Shown in pieces: positions 47,255-55,971 of a stretch of 64,000 nt of DNA. Within the stretch, counting starts at the first letter, position 1; every line of letters begins with the position of its first letter. The DNA lies in assembly GCF_017313275.1 (NCBI RefSeq), contig NZ_JAFLNM010000001.1, forward strand, positions 1,178,001 to 1,242,000, in the 5' to 3' direction. Under the pieces are notes generated by a model that was given only the letters and a program-made list of their open reading frames with translations, was not told where the DNA came from and did no database searches. The DNA is from Flagellimonas profundi (GTDB taxonomy: Bacteria > Bacteroidota > Bacteroidia > Flavobacteriales > Flavobacteriaceae). The position numbers and the translations under genes are program-made.

Positions 47255-47997
47255 TTTTGTATTTCTACCTGATTCTTGGGTAATTCTTTAGAAAGATACG
47301 TTAATATTTTTAAGGCAGAAACCGTATCGCCATGTATACAAAGCGTATCTGCTTGAATTTTGCACGATTCGCCATTCAAAGCTAAAACCTCTTTGTTTTT
47401 AATGATCGGTATTATGTGTTTTAAAACGGCTTCGGGGGCTTCGATGAGTGCGTTATCTTCTTTTCTGGAAACAAGGGACAGGTCGGAATTGTAATTTCTG
47501 TCCGCAAAGGCCTCGAACCAAATTTTAAATCCGCACTCTTCTGCTATTCTTGCGATCACTGAATTAAAAGGCACATAGAGCATGGCCCTTTCTTTATAAT
47601 CTTTGATGGCGTCCAGATACACTTTTGCCAGATTTTCGTCCTTTGCCGTTTTGTTGTACAGTGCCCCATGAGCCTTTATGTGGTGCAATGGGATTCCTTC
47701 CTGCTCCAAGACCTCGTCAAAATCCGATAATTGCCGCTTAATACTTTGTATTAAATCTTGGTTTGAAATATCCATCACTTCCCTGCCAAAATTGGCTTTA
47801 TCGGGGTATGAAGGGTGCGAACCTACTTTAATGTTATGCTGCTTAGCAAGTGAAGCTACCTTCAACATGGTTTTCTTATCGCCTGCATGTCCGCCACAAG
47901 CAATATTGCATGAGCTTATAAAAGGGAAAATGTCGGCCTCATTGCCAACCCCTTCGCCAACATCACAATTAATATCTATCTTGAACTTATGCATCAA
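47251..47997 (-). CDS. pxpA: 5-oxoprolinase subunit PxpA (LamB/YcsF family)
   Basis: PxpA shows the YcsF signature DINCDVGEGVGNEADIFPFISSCNIACGGHAGD at the N-terminus and KVGSHPSYPD and HHIKAHGALYN later, in a TIM-barrel-like fold with carbohydrate-deacetylase relatives. Length is 248 residues. It overlaps the transporter by four bases upstream and pxpB by four downstream. The set removes 5-oxoproline, a damage product of glutamine and glutamate, and returns glutamate. Confidence 0.95.
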   Translation of the reverse strand: MMHKFKIDINCDVGEGVGNEADIFPFISSCNIACGGHAGDKKTMLKVASLAKQHNIKVGSHPSYPDKANFGREVMDISNQDLIQSIKRQLSDFDEVLEQEGIPLHHIKAHGALYNKTAKDENLAKVYLDAIKDYKERAMLYVPFNSVIARIAEECGFKIWFEAFADRNYNSDLSLVSRKEDNALIEAPEAVLKHIIPIIKNKEVLALNGESCKIQADTLCIHGDTVSALKILTYLSKELPKNQVEIQK

Positions 47998-49190
47998 AAC
48001 AATCCAATTACCTTAAATATACTTTTTGCACCGAGGAATATCGCAAAAGCCACAATGGCCACCCCAAATGCATTCTGAACCAAAGTGTTCTTATTTTCGC
48101 CCATTACCGATTTCTTGTTCACCACCCATAATAACAACAAAGCCATCACCGGAAGCAATATACCATTGGCCACTTGTGCAAATTGAATCACCTCGATAGG
48201 TTTTATATCAAAAGAAAGAAAAACCACGCCGCATAAAAGAACAATGGTCCATACTATTTTAAATTTTCTATTCTGCATGCCACCTTCCCAGCCAAAACAA
48301 CTACTAGCCACGTAAGCTGCGGCCAAGGGAGCGGTAATGGCCGATGTAATGCCCGCTGCCAAAAGCCCTATGGCCATAAAAAGGAACGCTATGCTGCCAA
48401 ACAAGGGCTCCAATGCTTTGGCCATATCCAAAGCATTGTTTATTTCCGAAATAGGTGCGGCAGAAGCAGTGATCAATATGGCCATGGAAACCAATCCTCC
48501 CAATCCAATGGAAATAAGGGTATCCCAATTCACCGCTTTTAAATCACTTTTGGAATTCCATTTTTCCTTTACCAATGAAGCGTGTAAAAAAAGATTATAG
48601 GGCACCACGGTTGTCCCCACCAGAGCAATCACGGTAAGCAATCCGTTTTCGGGCAATCTGGGAATAAACATTCCTTTTAAAATTTCCGTAATGGAAGGTT
48701 GTGTGATAATGGCGCAAAGAACAAAACTGACACCCATGATACCGACCAGACCAACGAATATTTTTTCCAATACCTTATAGCTACTGAACCACAACAACAT
48801 GAATATTATACTTCCAATAATTGCGGGCAAAAAAGGTCTTAACCCGGGTTGCGGCAACAATTGTTCAAGCCCCAGCGTAGCACCTCCAATATTACCAGCT
48901 TCGTAAGCAGCGTTACCGACCAAAATAGCACCTAAAACTATGGCAATTACAAGATTTCTGACCCATGGGGTCTTAAGTTCGGTGCGCACCACATCCACAA
49001 GCCCACTTTGTGTGATAAGCCCAATTCTCCCGGCCATGCCCTGCAATACCATAGTTGCGATAATGGAAACCAACAAAGCCCAAATTAAGGCATAATCGAA
49101 ACGCACACCTGCCAAGGTACACATGGTTATGGTTCCGGGTCCTACGAAAGCTGCTGCGACAAGAACACCAGGTCCTATTTTTTTAAACAT
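47994..49190 (-). CDS. Nramp-like transporter lacking metal-binding residues, first gene of the oxoprolinase operon
   Basis: About eleven membrane helices over 398 residues with the Nramp fold. The helix 1 metal motif DPGN is GPGT at residues 17-20, and the helix 6 motif (Ala-x-x-Met-Pro-His in MntH) is GTTVVPYN at 192-199, so the Asp, Asn and Met ligands and the Ala are all replaced. Classical manganese or iron transport is therefore doubtful. It overlaps pxpA by four bases; the B. subtilis homologue ycsG sits beside ycsF in the same way. Uptake of 5-oxoproline or a related organic acid is a reasonable inference but unproven. Confidence 0.82.
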   Translation of the reverse strand: MFKKIGPGVLVAAAFVGPGTITMCTLAGVRFDYALIWALLVSIIATMVLQGMAGRIGLITQSGLVDVVRTELKTPWVRNLVIAIVLGAILVGNAAYEAGNIGGATLGLEQLLPQPGLRPFLPAIIGSIIFMLLWFSSYKVLEKIFVGLVGIMGVSFVLCAIITQPSITEILKGMFIPRLPENGLLTVIALVGTTVVPYNLFLHASLVKEKWNSKSDLKAVNWDTLISIGLGGLVSMAILITASAAPISEINNALDMAKALEPLFGSIAFLFMAIGLLAAGITSAITAPLAAAYVASSCFGWEGGMQNRKFKIVWTIVLLCGVVFLSFDIKPIEVIQFAQVANGILLPVMALLLLWVVNKKSVMGENKNTLVQNAFGVAIVAFAIFLGAKSIFKVIGLF

Positions 49191-49241
49191 GGATTCTTTG
49201 GTTTTGGTGCGCTTAAATTAAAAGGATAAATGGACAAATCA

Positions 49242-49286
49242 TGCATTTCATCCGAAAAAGTGTATTTCGTCTAAAAGTGAAATGCA
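49242..49286. promoter_or_regulatory. Inverted repeat upstream of the oxoprolinase operon
   Basis: TGCATTTCA at 49242-49250 is repeated in reverse complement as TGAAATGCA at 49278-49286, 27 bases apart. It lies 52 to 96 bases before the start of the transporter gene (minus) and about 85 bases before the divergent zinc-knuckle gene. The spacing suits a dimeric regulator bound at two half-sites, or an mRNA hairpin; neither is shown. Confidence 0.35.
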
Positions 49287-49370
49287 GTACGTCGAATTTT
49301 TATACGATTTCAAAAATCTCAAAGTTATAATAGTCCCAAATCATACTTAGACTTAAACCTGACAAAACTT

Positions 49371-49814
49371 ATGACATGTAAGGATTGCGGCAAAGACATT
49401 GACCCTCAACAGTTTAAGGACTCAAAAGAGTCTTTAGGTGTAGCGCTTTGCGAACGACACACACGCCTGATTAAAAAGGTAATCCTGGACAACAATACCC
49501 CAATTGATGCCATTCACTTATTTTATGCACTGAAAGATGCTGGAGTCTACCCGATGCTGGAATGGTGGGATGGTAAAAAATCCGTGGATATTGCAATTTC
49601 TAGAGTTAAGCTCAATATCGAGATTGACGAAAATTACAATATGATCACCCATGAGCAGGCCATAAACGATCTCGAAGATGCCATGCACTCCTTCAAAAAC
49701 GGGTTTACGACCATTAGAATACCACACTTGGCCATTAAATATTACCTGGATGAGACCGTGGAAAATATTTTGGGAATCATCTCTGGGCTAAAAGCAAATA
49801 TCAAGGCCATTTAG
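49371..49814 (+). CDS. Small zinc-knuckle protein with possible PD-(D/E)XK nuclease-like domain
   Basis: No family recognised with certainty. The N-terminus has C3-x2-C6 and C27-x2-H30, a likely zinc site. The remainder resembles DUF559/Vsr-type nuclease-like domains: SVDIAIS with D73, then KLNIEIDENYN with E84 and D86, HEQAINDLEDAMHSF, FTTIRIPHLAI and a C-terminal helix. The Lys normally in the ExK position is Asp, so catalysis is uncertain. It has no restriction or toxin gene beside it. Its end overlaps the convergent cupin gene by four bases. Confidence 0.65.
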   Translation: MTCKDCGKDIDPQQFKDSKESLGVALCERHTRLIKKVILDNNTPIDAIHLFYALKDAGVYPMLEWWDGKKSVDIAISRVKLNIEIDENYNMITHEQAINDLEDAMHSFKNGFTTIRIPHLAIKYYLDETVENILGIISGLKANIKAI

Positions 49815-50230
49815 TTCCAGAACTGTGCGATGTTTTCTTTTTTGGTCTGTTTGTATTCCAAAATATTGATAACGACAATTTCTTCGCCAATATTCTCCAA
49901 ATCGTTGATATGGTTTTTACCACTATTTTCAAAATATTCGGTATCGCCCTGATTGAGCTTTACCATATCGATTTTTCCATTTCCATACCGGGTGATCACC
50001 AGTCCACCCGTGGTGCATATCCACCCATAATTGGTATTGTGCCTCCTAAAAGAAAGTCGTTCTCCAGGAAAAAGACGAAGGTCCCAGAGCTTCATAGCTT
50101 CATTTTCAAAAACCAATCGGTTGCTCAACGACTCTTTAATTTCATGATGTAGCAACTCATCAATCCTCTCCTGCTCCCAAGGGTCAAAATTGCCTACTGG
50201 GTTCAACTCCACAAACTGCATGTTCTCCAA
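49811..50230 (-). CDS. Cupin-like protein of unknown function
   Basis: A 139-residue cytoplasmic protein. The middle has the small beta-barrel pattern of cupins: LWDLRLFPGERLSFRRHNTNYGWICTTGG, then LNQGDTEYFENSGKNHINDLENIGEEIVVINI. The histidines H74 and H116 are possible ligands, but the classic motif is incomplete. No operon partner is evident. Substrate and role are unknown. Confidence 0.65.
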   Translation of the reverse strand: MENMQFVELNPVGNFDPWEQERIDELLHHEIKESLSNRLVFENEAMKLWDLRLFPGERLSFRRHNTNYGWICTTGGLVITRYGNGKIDMVKLNQGDTEYFENSGKNHINDLENIGEEIVVINILEYKQTKKENIAQFWN

Positions 50231-50430
50231 ATTTTCTAAAACCGTGCAAAATTACGTCTTAAACCACTTGATTACAGCTCATTAAATAATATTTAACGTT
50301 ATCGATGAACTTGTTGTCATTAAAGTCGCTTTTATTGAGAAATTATTCAAGAACAATGAATTAAATTATTTTTTTCTGATTGATTACCTACCAATTTTTA
50401 TCTAATTTGGGGCAATCAACCAAACCAACC

Positions 50431-51858
50431 ATGAAAAAAATTCTCATTGCCGTTCTAGGCCTATTCGTAATTGTTGCTGCAGTATTGATTTTCAACACCT
50501 TGTCCCTTAGCTCAAAACAAGTCGAGCCTGAAGCTTTGGAAGCTATGAGTTTTCCTGATAATGCGTTCGAAAACCTCTCGAAAGCTGTGCAGTACAAAAC
50601 TATTTCCTTTAGTGAAGACGCCATACCTGATTCCACTGCCTTTAATGGGTTTCATCAATTTTTGGAAGAATCTTTCCCGCTGATTCATCAAAACCTGACA
50701 TTGGAAAAAATTAATGATTATAGTCTGCTCTATACTTGGAAAGGGAGTGATGCATCCAAAAAACCAATTATTCTGCTTTCCCATCAAGATGTGGTACCAG
50801 TGGATCAGCCCACCCTAGATGATTGGGAAGCGGGACCATTTGAGGGGGCAATTACCGATAGTCATATTATTGGACGCGGAACAATGGACGACAAAAGTTC
50901 CCTAATGGCACTTATGGAATCTGTGGAAGTGTTACTGGAAGAGTCATTTACTCCAAAACAAACCATCTATCTTGCCTTTGGACATGATGAAGAACTGGGC
51001 GGGGAACATGGAGCCAAAGCAATAGCTGCCCATTTGGAAAAAAAAGATGTGCATGCTGCCATGACTTTGGACGAAGGTGGATTCCTTGCGCAACATATGG
51101 TTCCGGATTTTGACAAAACCGTAGCGATGGTGAACTTGGCAGAAAAGGGTTATGCATCCTTTAACCTTGTTGTTGAAACCTCCGGAGGACATAGCTCTGC
51201 TCCTCCTGAGGATAATACCCTTGGCATGTTGGCACAGGCAATCGTGGATCTGGAAGGCAATCAACTTCCTTATAAGTTGGTAAAACCCATTGATTATCAA
51301 TTTGAATATATGGGTGCTGAAATGCCTTTTTTAAAAAAAATGGCATTTGCCAATCCGTGGTTGTTCAAAGGACCCGTGCTCAAAGCGTTAAATGCGCATA
51401 CCACCACGGCCCCCACGATAATTGAGGGCGGTGTAAAGGACAATGTTATTCCTACTGTCGGAAAAGCAACCATCAATTTCAGGATTTTGCCCGGTGAGAC
51501 CATTGCATCGGTCAAGGAACATATTATTGAAGTTGTCGGGGATAAGGTCAAAGTGGAGCTGGCCGGTTTTGCCACTAATCCGTCCCCTGTGTCCGGTATA
51601 GATTCGGATGCCTTTAAAAATCTTGAAAAAACCATTCGTTCCGTTTTTCCGGAAGCTGTTGTGGTTCCGGGTTTGATAGGAGGTGGAACAGATGCTCGGT
51701 ATTTTTATGGTGTTTCTGACGACGTATACCGATTCTACCCTATTCGATTAGGTCCCGATAGCATGACACGTTTCCATGGGATAGATGAAAAAATCGGCAA
51801 GGACAATTACAAGGAAATGATAATTTTCACCTATAATTTGATCAAAAGATTTAATTAA
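50431..51858 (+). CDS. M20 family metallopeptidase, PM20D1/carboxypeptidase S-like, membrane-anchored
   Basis: An N-terminal membrane helix (residues 2-24) anchors a di-zinc peptidase domain facing the periplasm. Metal and catalytic residues are visible in ILLSHQDVVPVD, GRGTMDDKSSLMALMES, FGHDEELGGEHGAKAI (catalytic and bridging Glu) and VVPGLIGGGTDARYF, with HG near the C-terminus. The ATG at 50431 gives a normal signal anchor; an in-frame TTG at 50380 adds 17 residues with no merit. In known members the enzyme cleaves dipeptides or N-acyl amino acids. The 200-base gap before it shows no gene. Confidence 0.9.
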   Translation: MKKILIAVLGLFVIVAAVLIFNTLSLSSKQVEPEALEAMSFPDNAFENLSKAVQYKTISFSEDAIPDSTAFNGFHQFLEESFPLIHQNLTLEKINDYSLLYTWKGSDASKKPIILLSHQDVVPVDQPTLDDWEAGPFEGAITDSHIIGRGTMDDKSSLMALMESVEVLLEESFTPKQTIYLAFGHDEELGGEHGAKAIAAHLEKKDVHAAMTLDEGGFLAQHMVPDFDKTVAMVNLAEKGYASFNLVVETSGGHSSAPPEDNTLGMLAQAIVDLEGNQLPYKLVKPIDYQFEYMGAEMPFLKKMAFANPWLFKGPVLKALNAHTTTAPTIIEGGVKDNVIPTVGKATINFRILPGETIASVKEHIIEVVGDKVKVELAGFATNPSPVSGIDSDAFKNLEKTIRSVFPEAVVVPGLIGGGTDARYFYGVSDDVYRFYPIRLGPDSMTRFHGIDEKIGKDNYKEMIIFTYNLIKRFN

Positions 51859-51860
51859 AG

Positions 51861-53396
51861 TTAACCCAACCAACCTTCCCGATCCAAACTTCGGTATTGT
51901 ATGGCTTCGGAAATGTGATTTTGTTCGACTTGTTCGGATTGTTCCAAATCGGCAATGGTTCTGGCTACTTTTAAAATTCTATCGTAGGCCCTGGCTGAAA
52001 GGTTTAATCGTTGCATTGCATCTTTTAATAGATTTTTGGAAGACGCGTTCAACTCACAAAACTTACGTATTTGTTTTGTTCCCATTTGGGCGTTGTAATG
52101 TATGCCTTCCATTCCTTCAAATCTTCGGGTTTGGATTTCTCGTGCCACCTCTACCCTTTTCCTGATAACAATGCTGCCCTCTCCTTTCCGTTCATCCGAT
52201 AGTTTATCAAAAGGAACAGGTGTAACCTCTATATGAATGTCTATCCTATCCAGCAAAGGACCCGATATTTTGCTTAAATAACGTTGCATTTCAGCAGGTG
52301 AAGAAGTTACAGGTGCATCGGGGTCGTTAAAATAGCCTCCAGGACTCGGGTTCATACTGGCTACCAGCATAAAACTGCTGGGATAGGTTACCGTAAACTG
52401 AGCCCGGGCTATGGTCACTTCCCTATCTTCCATTGGTTGTCGCATCACTTCCAATACCCTACGCTCGAATTCCGGGAGTTCATCCAGAAAAAGCACTCCG
52501 TTATGGGAAAGTGATATTTCACCAGGCTGAGGATAACTGCCCCCACCTACCAAAGCGGCGCTACTAATGGTATGATGGGGGTTTCTAAAAGGCCGCTGAC
52601 TCATCAACCCATTATTTTTGACCTTACCAACGACACTATGTATTTTGGTGGTTTCCAAGGCCTCTTGAAGAGTCATCGGGGGTAAAATGGATGGCAGGCG
52701 CTTTGCCAACATTGTTTTACCCGCACCGGGCGGACCGATCAAAATAATATTATGCCCGCCTGCAGCGGCAATTTCCATGCATCGCTTTATACTTTCCTGC
52801 CCTTTTACATCAGCAAAATCAAACTCTGGAAACTGTAGGTGTTCGTAAAATTCCTGTCGAGTATCCACATAGGTTTGTTCCAACGGAACCTCTGCATCAA
52901 AAAAATCGATCACCTCTTTAATATTGTCGACTCCATAAACTTTTAAACCATCGACAATAGCAGCTTCACTGGCATTTAATTTTGGAAGAACAAATCCCTC
53001 AAAACCTTCTTCTTTTGCTTTTATGGCAATTGGAAGGGCACCTTTGATCGGTTGCAGGCTTCCATCCAAGGAAAGTTCTCCCATTATTAGGTATTTATCA
53101 ATGTTATCTGAACGAATCTGGTTGGATGCGGCCAAAATACCAATGGCCAAGGTAAGATCATAAGCTGAACCTTCCTTTCTTAAATCGGCAGGCGCCATGT
53201 TTATGGTGATTTTTTTTCCTGGAATTCGATAATCATTATTTTGGAGAGCGGCCGCAATACGATAATTGCTCTCTTTAATCGCATTATCGGGCAATCCTAC
53301 CAAATGATACCCAATACCTTTGTCTACATTCACCTCGACAACAATAGTGGTTGCCTCAATGCCAAATACAGCACTTCCGTAAACTTTAATGAGCAT
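51861..53396 (-). CDS. YifB/ComM family Mg-chelatase-like AAA+ ATPase
   Basis: ComM is a hexameric helicase that promotes branch migration during natural transformation; YifB homologues occur in many bacteria without known competence. The N-terminal Lon-like domain (KVYGSAVFGIEATTIVVEV) is followed by Walker A IGPPGAGKTMLAKRLPSIL, Walker B GVLFLDELPEF, and the C-terminal Mg_chelatase_C domain (LSARAYDRILKVARTIADLE). The length, 511, is normal. It is two bases from the convergent M20 gene and last in a minus-strand series. Confidence 0.94.
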   Translation of the reverse strand: MLIKVYGSAVFGIEATTIVVEVNVDKGIGYHLVGLPDNAIKESNYRIAAALQNNDYRIPGKKITINMAPADLRKEGSAYDLTLAIGILAASNQIRSDNIDKYLIMGELSLDGSLQPIKGALPIAIKAKEEGFEGFVLPKLNASEAAIVDGLKVYGVDNIKEVIDFFDAEVPLEQTYVDTRQEFYEHLQFPEFDFADVKGQESIKRCMEIAAAGGHNIILIGPPGAGKTMLAKRLPSILPPMTLQEALETTKIHSVVGKVKNNGLMSQRPFRNPHHTISSAALVGGGSYPQPGEISLSHNGVLFLDELPEFERRVLEVMRQPMEDREVTIARAQFTVTYPSSFMLVASMNPSPGGYFNDPDAPVTSSPAEMQRYLSKISGPLLDRIDIHIEVTPVPFDKLSDERKGEGSIVIRKRVEVAREIQTRRFEGMEGIHYNAQMGTKQIRKFCELNASSKNLLKDAMQRLNLSARAYDRILKVARTIADLEQSEQVEQNHISEAIQYRSLDREGWLG

Positions 53397-53502
53397 ATGG
53401 AGTTTCTAATTGAATATGACTGAAAAAATAGCCAATCCAATCTCAAAAAGAATTTCATTTTGATGAATACCCCGATTTGAATTGATGAAAGTATCTTCTG
53501 GA

Positions 53503-55902
53503 TTAACGGAATATTAAAACGGATTCCGCTTTCTCCTCTATTTCCTCTTTGTTCATCATCATTTTGCGGAACTCACCCTTGACATACATTTCGGCTTGAT
53601 CATCGTAATGTTTACTTAAAGGGTTGCCCGACTGCCCTGTGGGTAATATACTAATGCTGTTTTCTATATCTGAAAAGTCGATGATTCTGCGAGTTGATGG
53701 ACCAGAATTCACTTTGTAAAAACCGGTGCCGTCATAAGGAAAAGCAAGATTGTTGATCACCTCACGGGTGCCTTCTACCGGGAAAGGACCAACATTAAAG
53801 TATTTACGGAGTGATTCTACTTGACCAAAAGGATGTTGGTGCTCCAAAGTATGAACCTTATCCCAAGTCCACTGGCTAGTATCCTCGCCAAAATCTTTTA
53901 CCAAGGACTCCCATGTTTGTTTAAAGGACATCAGCACAATATCTTCCCTGGTTTCCACTACATCGGGAGTATTTACATTATCCCACCATTTTCCGTTTTC
54001 CATGTTCGCTCCCCATGCAATTTGTCTTTTAAACAGGTGAGTGGACAAGAATTGCTTGAACATTTCTGGACCCATCTCATCCTCCATGGTGTTCTTGACT
54101 ATATAATACAATGTTCTGTGATAAATAACCGGGCTGGTCGTATTTAGCGAATATTTACCGTTCCAATTCTTTAAGGAATCCAACAAAACCAGTTGTTCAC
54201 TTGTAAAATGGGTTACGTCGAAAAGCTTTATCAATTCAGAAACCACCTCTGTATTGACTGGAGAAGTCACATCCAGTATCATTTTAGATATGGCCTCTTT
54301 GTCCCAATCATCCTTGGAATCCAGCAATGAAACTATTCGCTTTGCCCTATTTTCGGGCAAATAGTACCCCGGATACAACATTCCTGCTATGGAATCGGGT
54401 TGATTGTTTGCTGAATACACATAGTTCCACGGAGGGTTCTCCGCCATAGGGTTTTCCGAAAAATCGAGAAAACGTAATGGTTCCTCGTTCCCTGATGCCC
54501 CGTCCAGAATAAACTTAGTGGATAGACTATCGGGCATTTCATAAAGTTTGGCAGTGGCCCACCATGCCACATTCCCTTCGGCATCACCATACATTACATT
54601 AAGGCCGGGCGCATGAATATTGGGCAGTGCGCCTTTAAACTCTTCCATGTTGGTGGCATGGCTCAACCCATATAATGCGTGCATTATCATATTCTTGGGT
54701 TTGGTATACATCCAAGACATAGCTACAGGGCGTTCGCCAGAAATTTGATCCGCAATATTGTTTAAAACCGGACCATGATGCGTTTTCTTATACGTAAACG
54801 TAACATCATCGCCATCTTTTACTTTGATGGTTTTGTTTACAAATTCATAATTCCCCCAACCATCAACAGTTTTGTATTGTGTACTGTCAGATGGATTGGT
54901 TTCCTCATAATAAAAATCAATATCATCGTTCTCGAACATGGTAAGGCCATAGGCCAAGTTCCTATCATGCCCCAATAAAGGGAAAGGTACTCCTGCGAGA
55001 TGATAACCATATTTTTCGTAGGTAGGTGTGCTCACATGGGCTTCGTACCAAACCGATGGTTGAGCAAATCCAATATGGGGATCGTTGGCTAAAATCACCT
55101 TGCCATTTTTGGTTTTCTGTGGTGCAACTACCCAACTGTTGCTGCCTTCAAATTGGGGAACGGGGAGTTTGTCCAGAGCAGCGGTAACACTTGCCGTAAT
55201 ATTGGCTCCCAAAGTATCCGTATCCACTCCCTTGTAGTTTTTGATCCACACTGTGGAAGTATCTGAACTTATAGCCAAACCACTTAAATATTCTTCACCC
55301 AATTTATTGTGAAGACTGGTCAATAAAGGATCGGTCTTGTGGGCCATGGCAAAACTAAAGGCCATATAACCCACTGCATTGTAGACATCTTCAATAGTAA
55401 ATGGCTCCTTTTCAATCCCTGTCAAATAAAATTCGACAGGTGTAGGTCCATTCTTTATAAACTCATTGACACCTTGCAGGTAGGCTTGGGAAAGCAGTAT
55501 GGCTTCACTTTGATCGTCAAGGCTGGAAATGGTTTCCTTTGTATGATCGTCTATTCCCAGCGAAAGGAAAAACTTGTCGGTCTTCACCATGTCTTTGCCA
55601 AAAACTTCGGAAAGTCTTCCTTTTGCAACCCTTCGCAACAGCTCCATTTGCCACAGCCTATCCTGCGCATGAACATAGCCCAATGCCTTTACTGCATCGA
55701 TTTCATTTTCAGCATAAATGTGGGGAATCCCATAGGGGTCAAAATAAGTGGTTACTTCTTCGGAAATGCCTGGCAGGGATTTTTTGCCGCCATAATCGGG
55801 TTTTAGGCTATTGATAAATATAGCAATGCCAATAGCAACAAGTAAAATAAATCCTGCAAGAACAAGGAGAATCTTTTTGTACTTTTTCACAGATGGGGTC
55901 AA
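53503..55902 (-). CDS. Penicillin acylase family protein (Ntn hydrolase)
   Basis: These enzymes are made as a precursor that cuts itself, leaving an N-terminal Ser as nucleophile. An N-terminal membrane helix (residues 11-32) suggests an anchored periplasmic enzyme. The alpha part has FDPYGIPHIYAENEIDAVKALGYVHAQDRLWQMEL; the beta chain begins at S254 in EGSNSWVVAP, followed by LANDPHIGF and YEAHVSTP. Its natural substrate is likely an N-acyl compound, perhaps a homoserine lactone or lipid amide; sequence alone cannot say. Its upstream 15-mer ATGACTGAAAAAATA also precedes yifB. Confidence 0.92.
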   Translation of the reverse strand: MTPSVKKYKKILLVLAGFILLVAIGIAIFINSLKPDYGGKKSLPGISEEVTTYFDPYGIPHIYAENEIDAVKALGYVHAQDRLWQMELLRRVAKGRLSEVFGKDMVKTDKFFLSLGIDDHTKETISSLDDQSEAILLSQAYLQGVNEFIKNGPTPVEFYLTGIEKEPFTIEDVYNAVGYMAFSFAMAHKTDPLLTSLHNKLGEEYLSGLAISSDTSTVWIKNYKGVDTDTLGANITASVTAALDKLPVPQFEGSNSWVVAPQKTKNGKVILANDPHIGFAQPSVWYEAHVSTPTYEKYGYHLAGVPFPLLGHDRNLAYGLTMFENDDIDFYYEETNPSDSTQYKTVDGWGNYEFVNKTIKVKDGDDVTFTYKKTHHGPVLNNIADQISGERPVAMSWMYTKPKNMIMHALYGLSHATNMEEFKGALPNIHAPGLNVMYGDAEGNVAWWATAKLYEMPDSLSTKFILDGASGNEEPLRFLDFSENPMAENPPWNYVYSANNQPDSIAGMLYPGYYLPENRAKRIVSLLDSKDDWDKEAISKMILDVTSPVNTEVVSELIKLFDVTHFTSEQLVLLDSLKNWNGKYSLNTTSPVIYHRTLYYIVKNTMEDEMGPEMFKQFLSTHLFKRQIAWGANMENGKWWDNVNTPDVVETREDIVLMSFKQTWESLVKDFGEDTSQWTWDKVHTLEHQHPFGQVESLRKYFNVGPFPVEGTREVINNLAFPYDGTGFYKVNSGPSTRRIIDFSDIENSISILPTGQSGNPLSKHYDDQAEMYVKGEFRKMMMNKEEIEEKAESVLIFR

Positions 55903-55971
55903 GTTAATTAGTCCATCCTAAGGTATAACTATTTTTTCGGATGACTGAAAAAATATCTTGACAAATGTCAA

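Noticed and set aside
55958..55971. TTGAC-aaat-GTCAA palindrome after dsbD as an operator
   Set aside because: The arms are only five bases and the site is just after a stop codon; too weak to report as a regulatory site.
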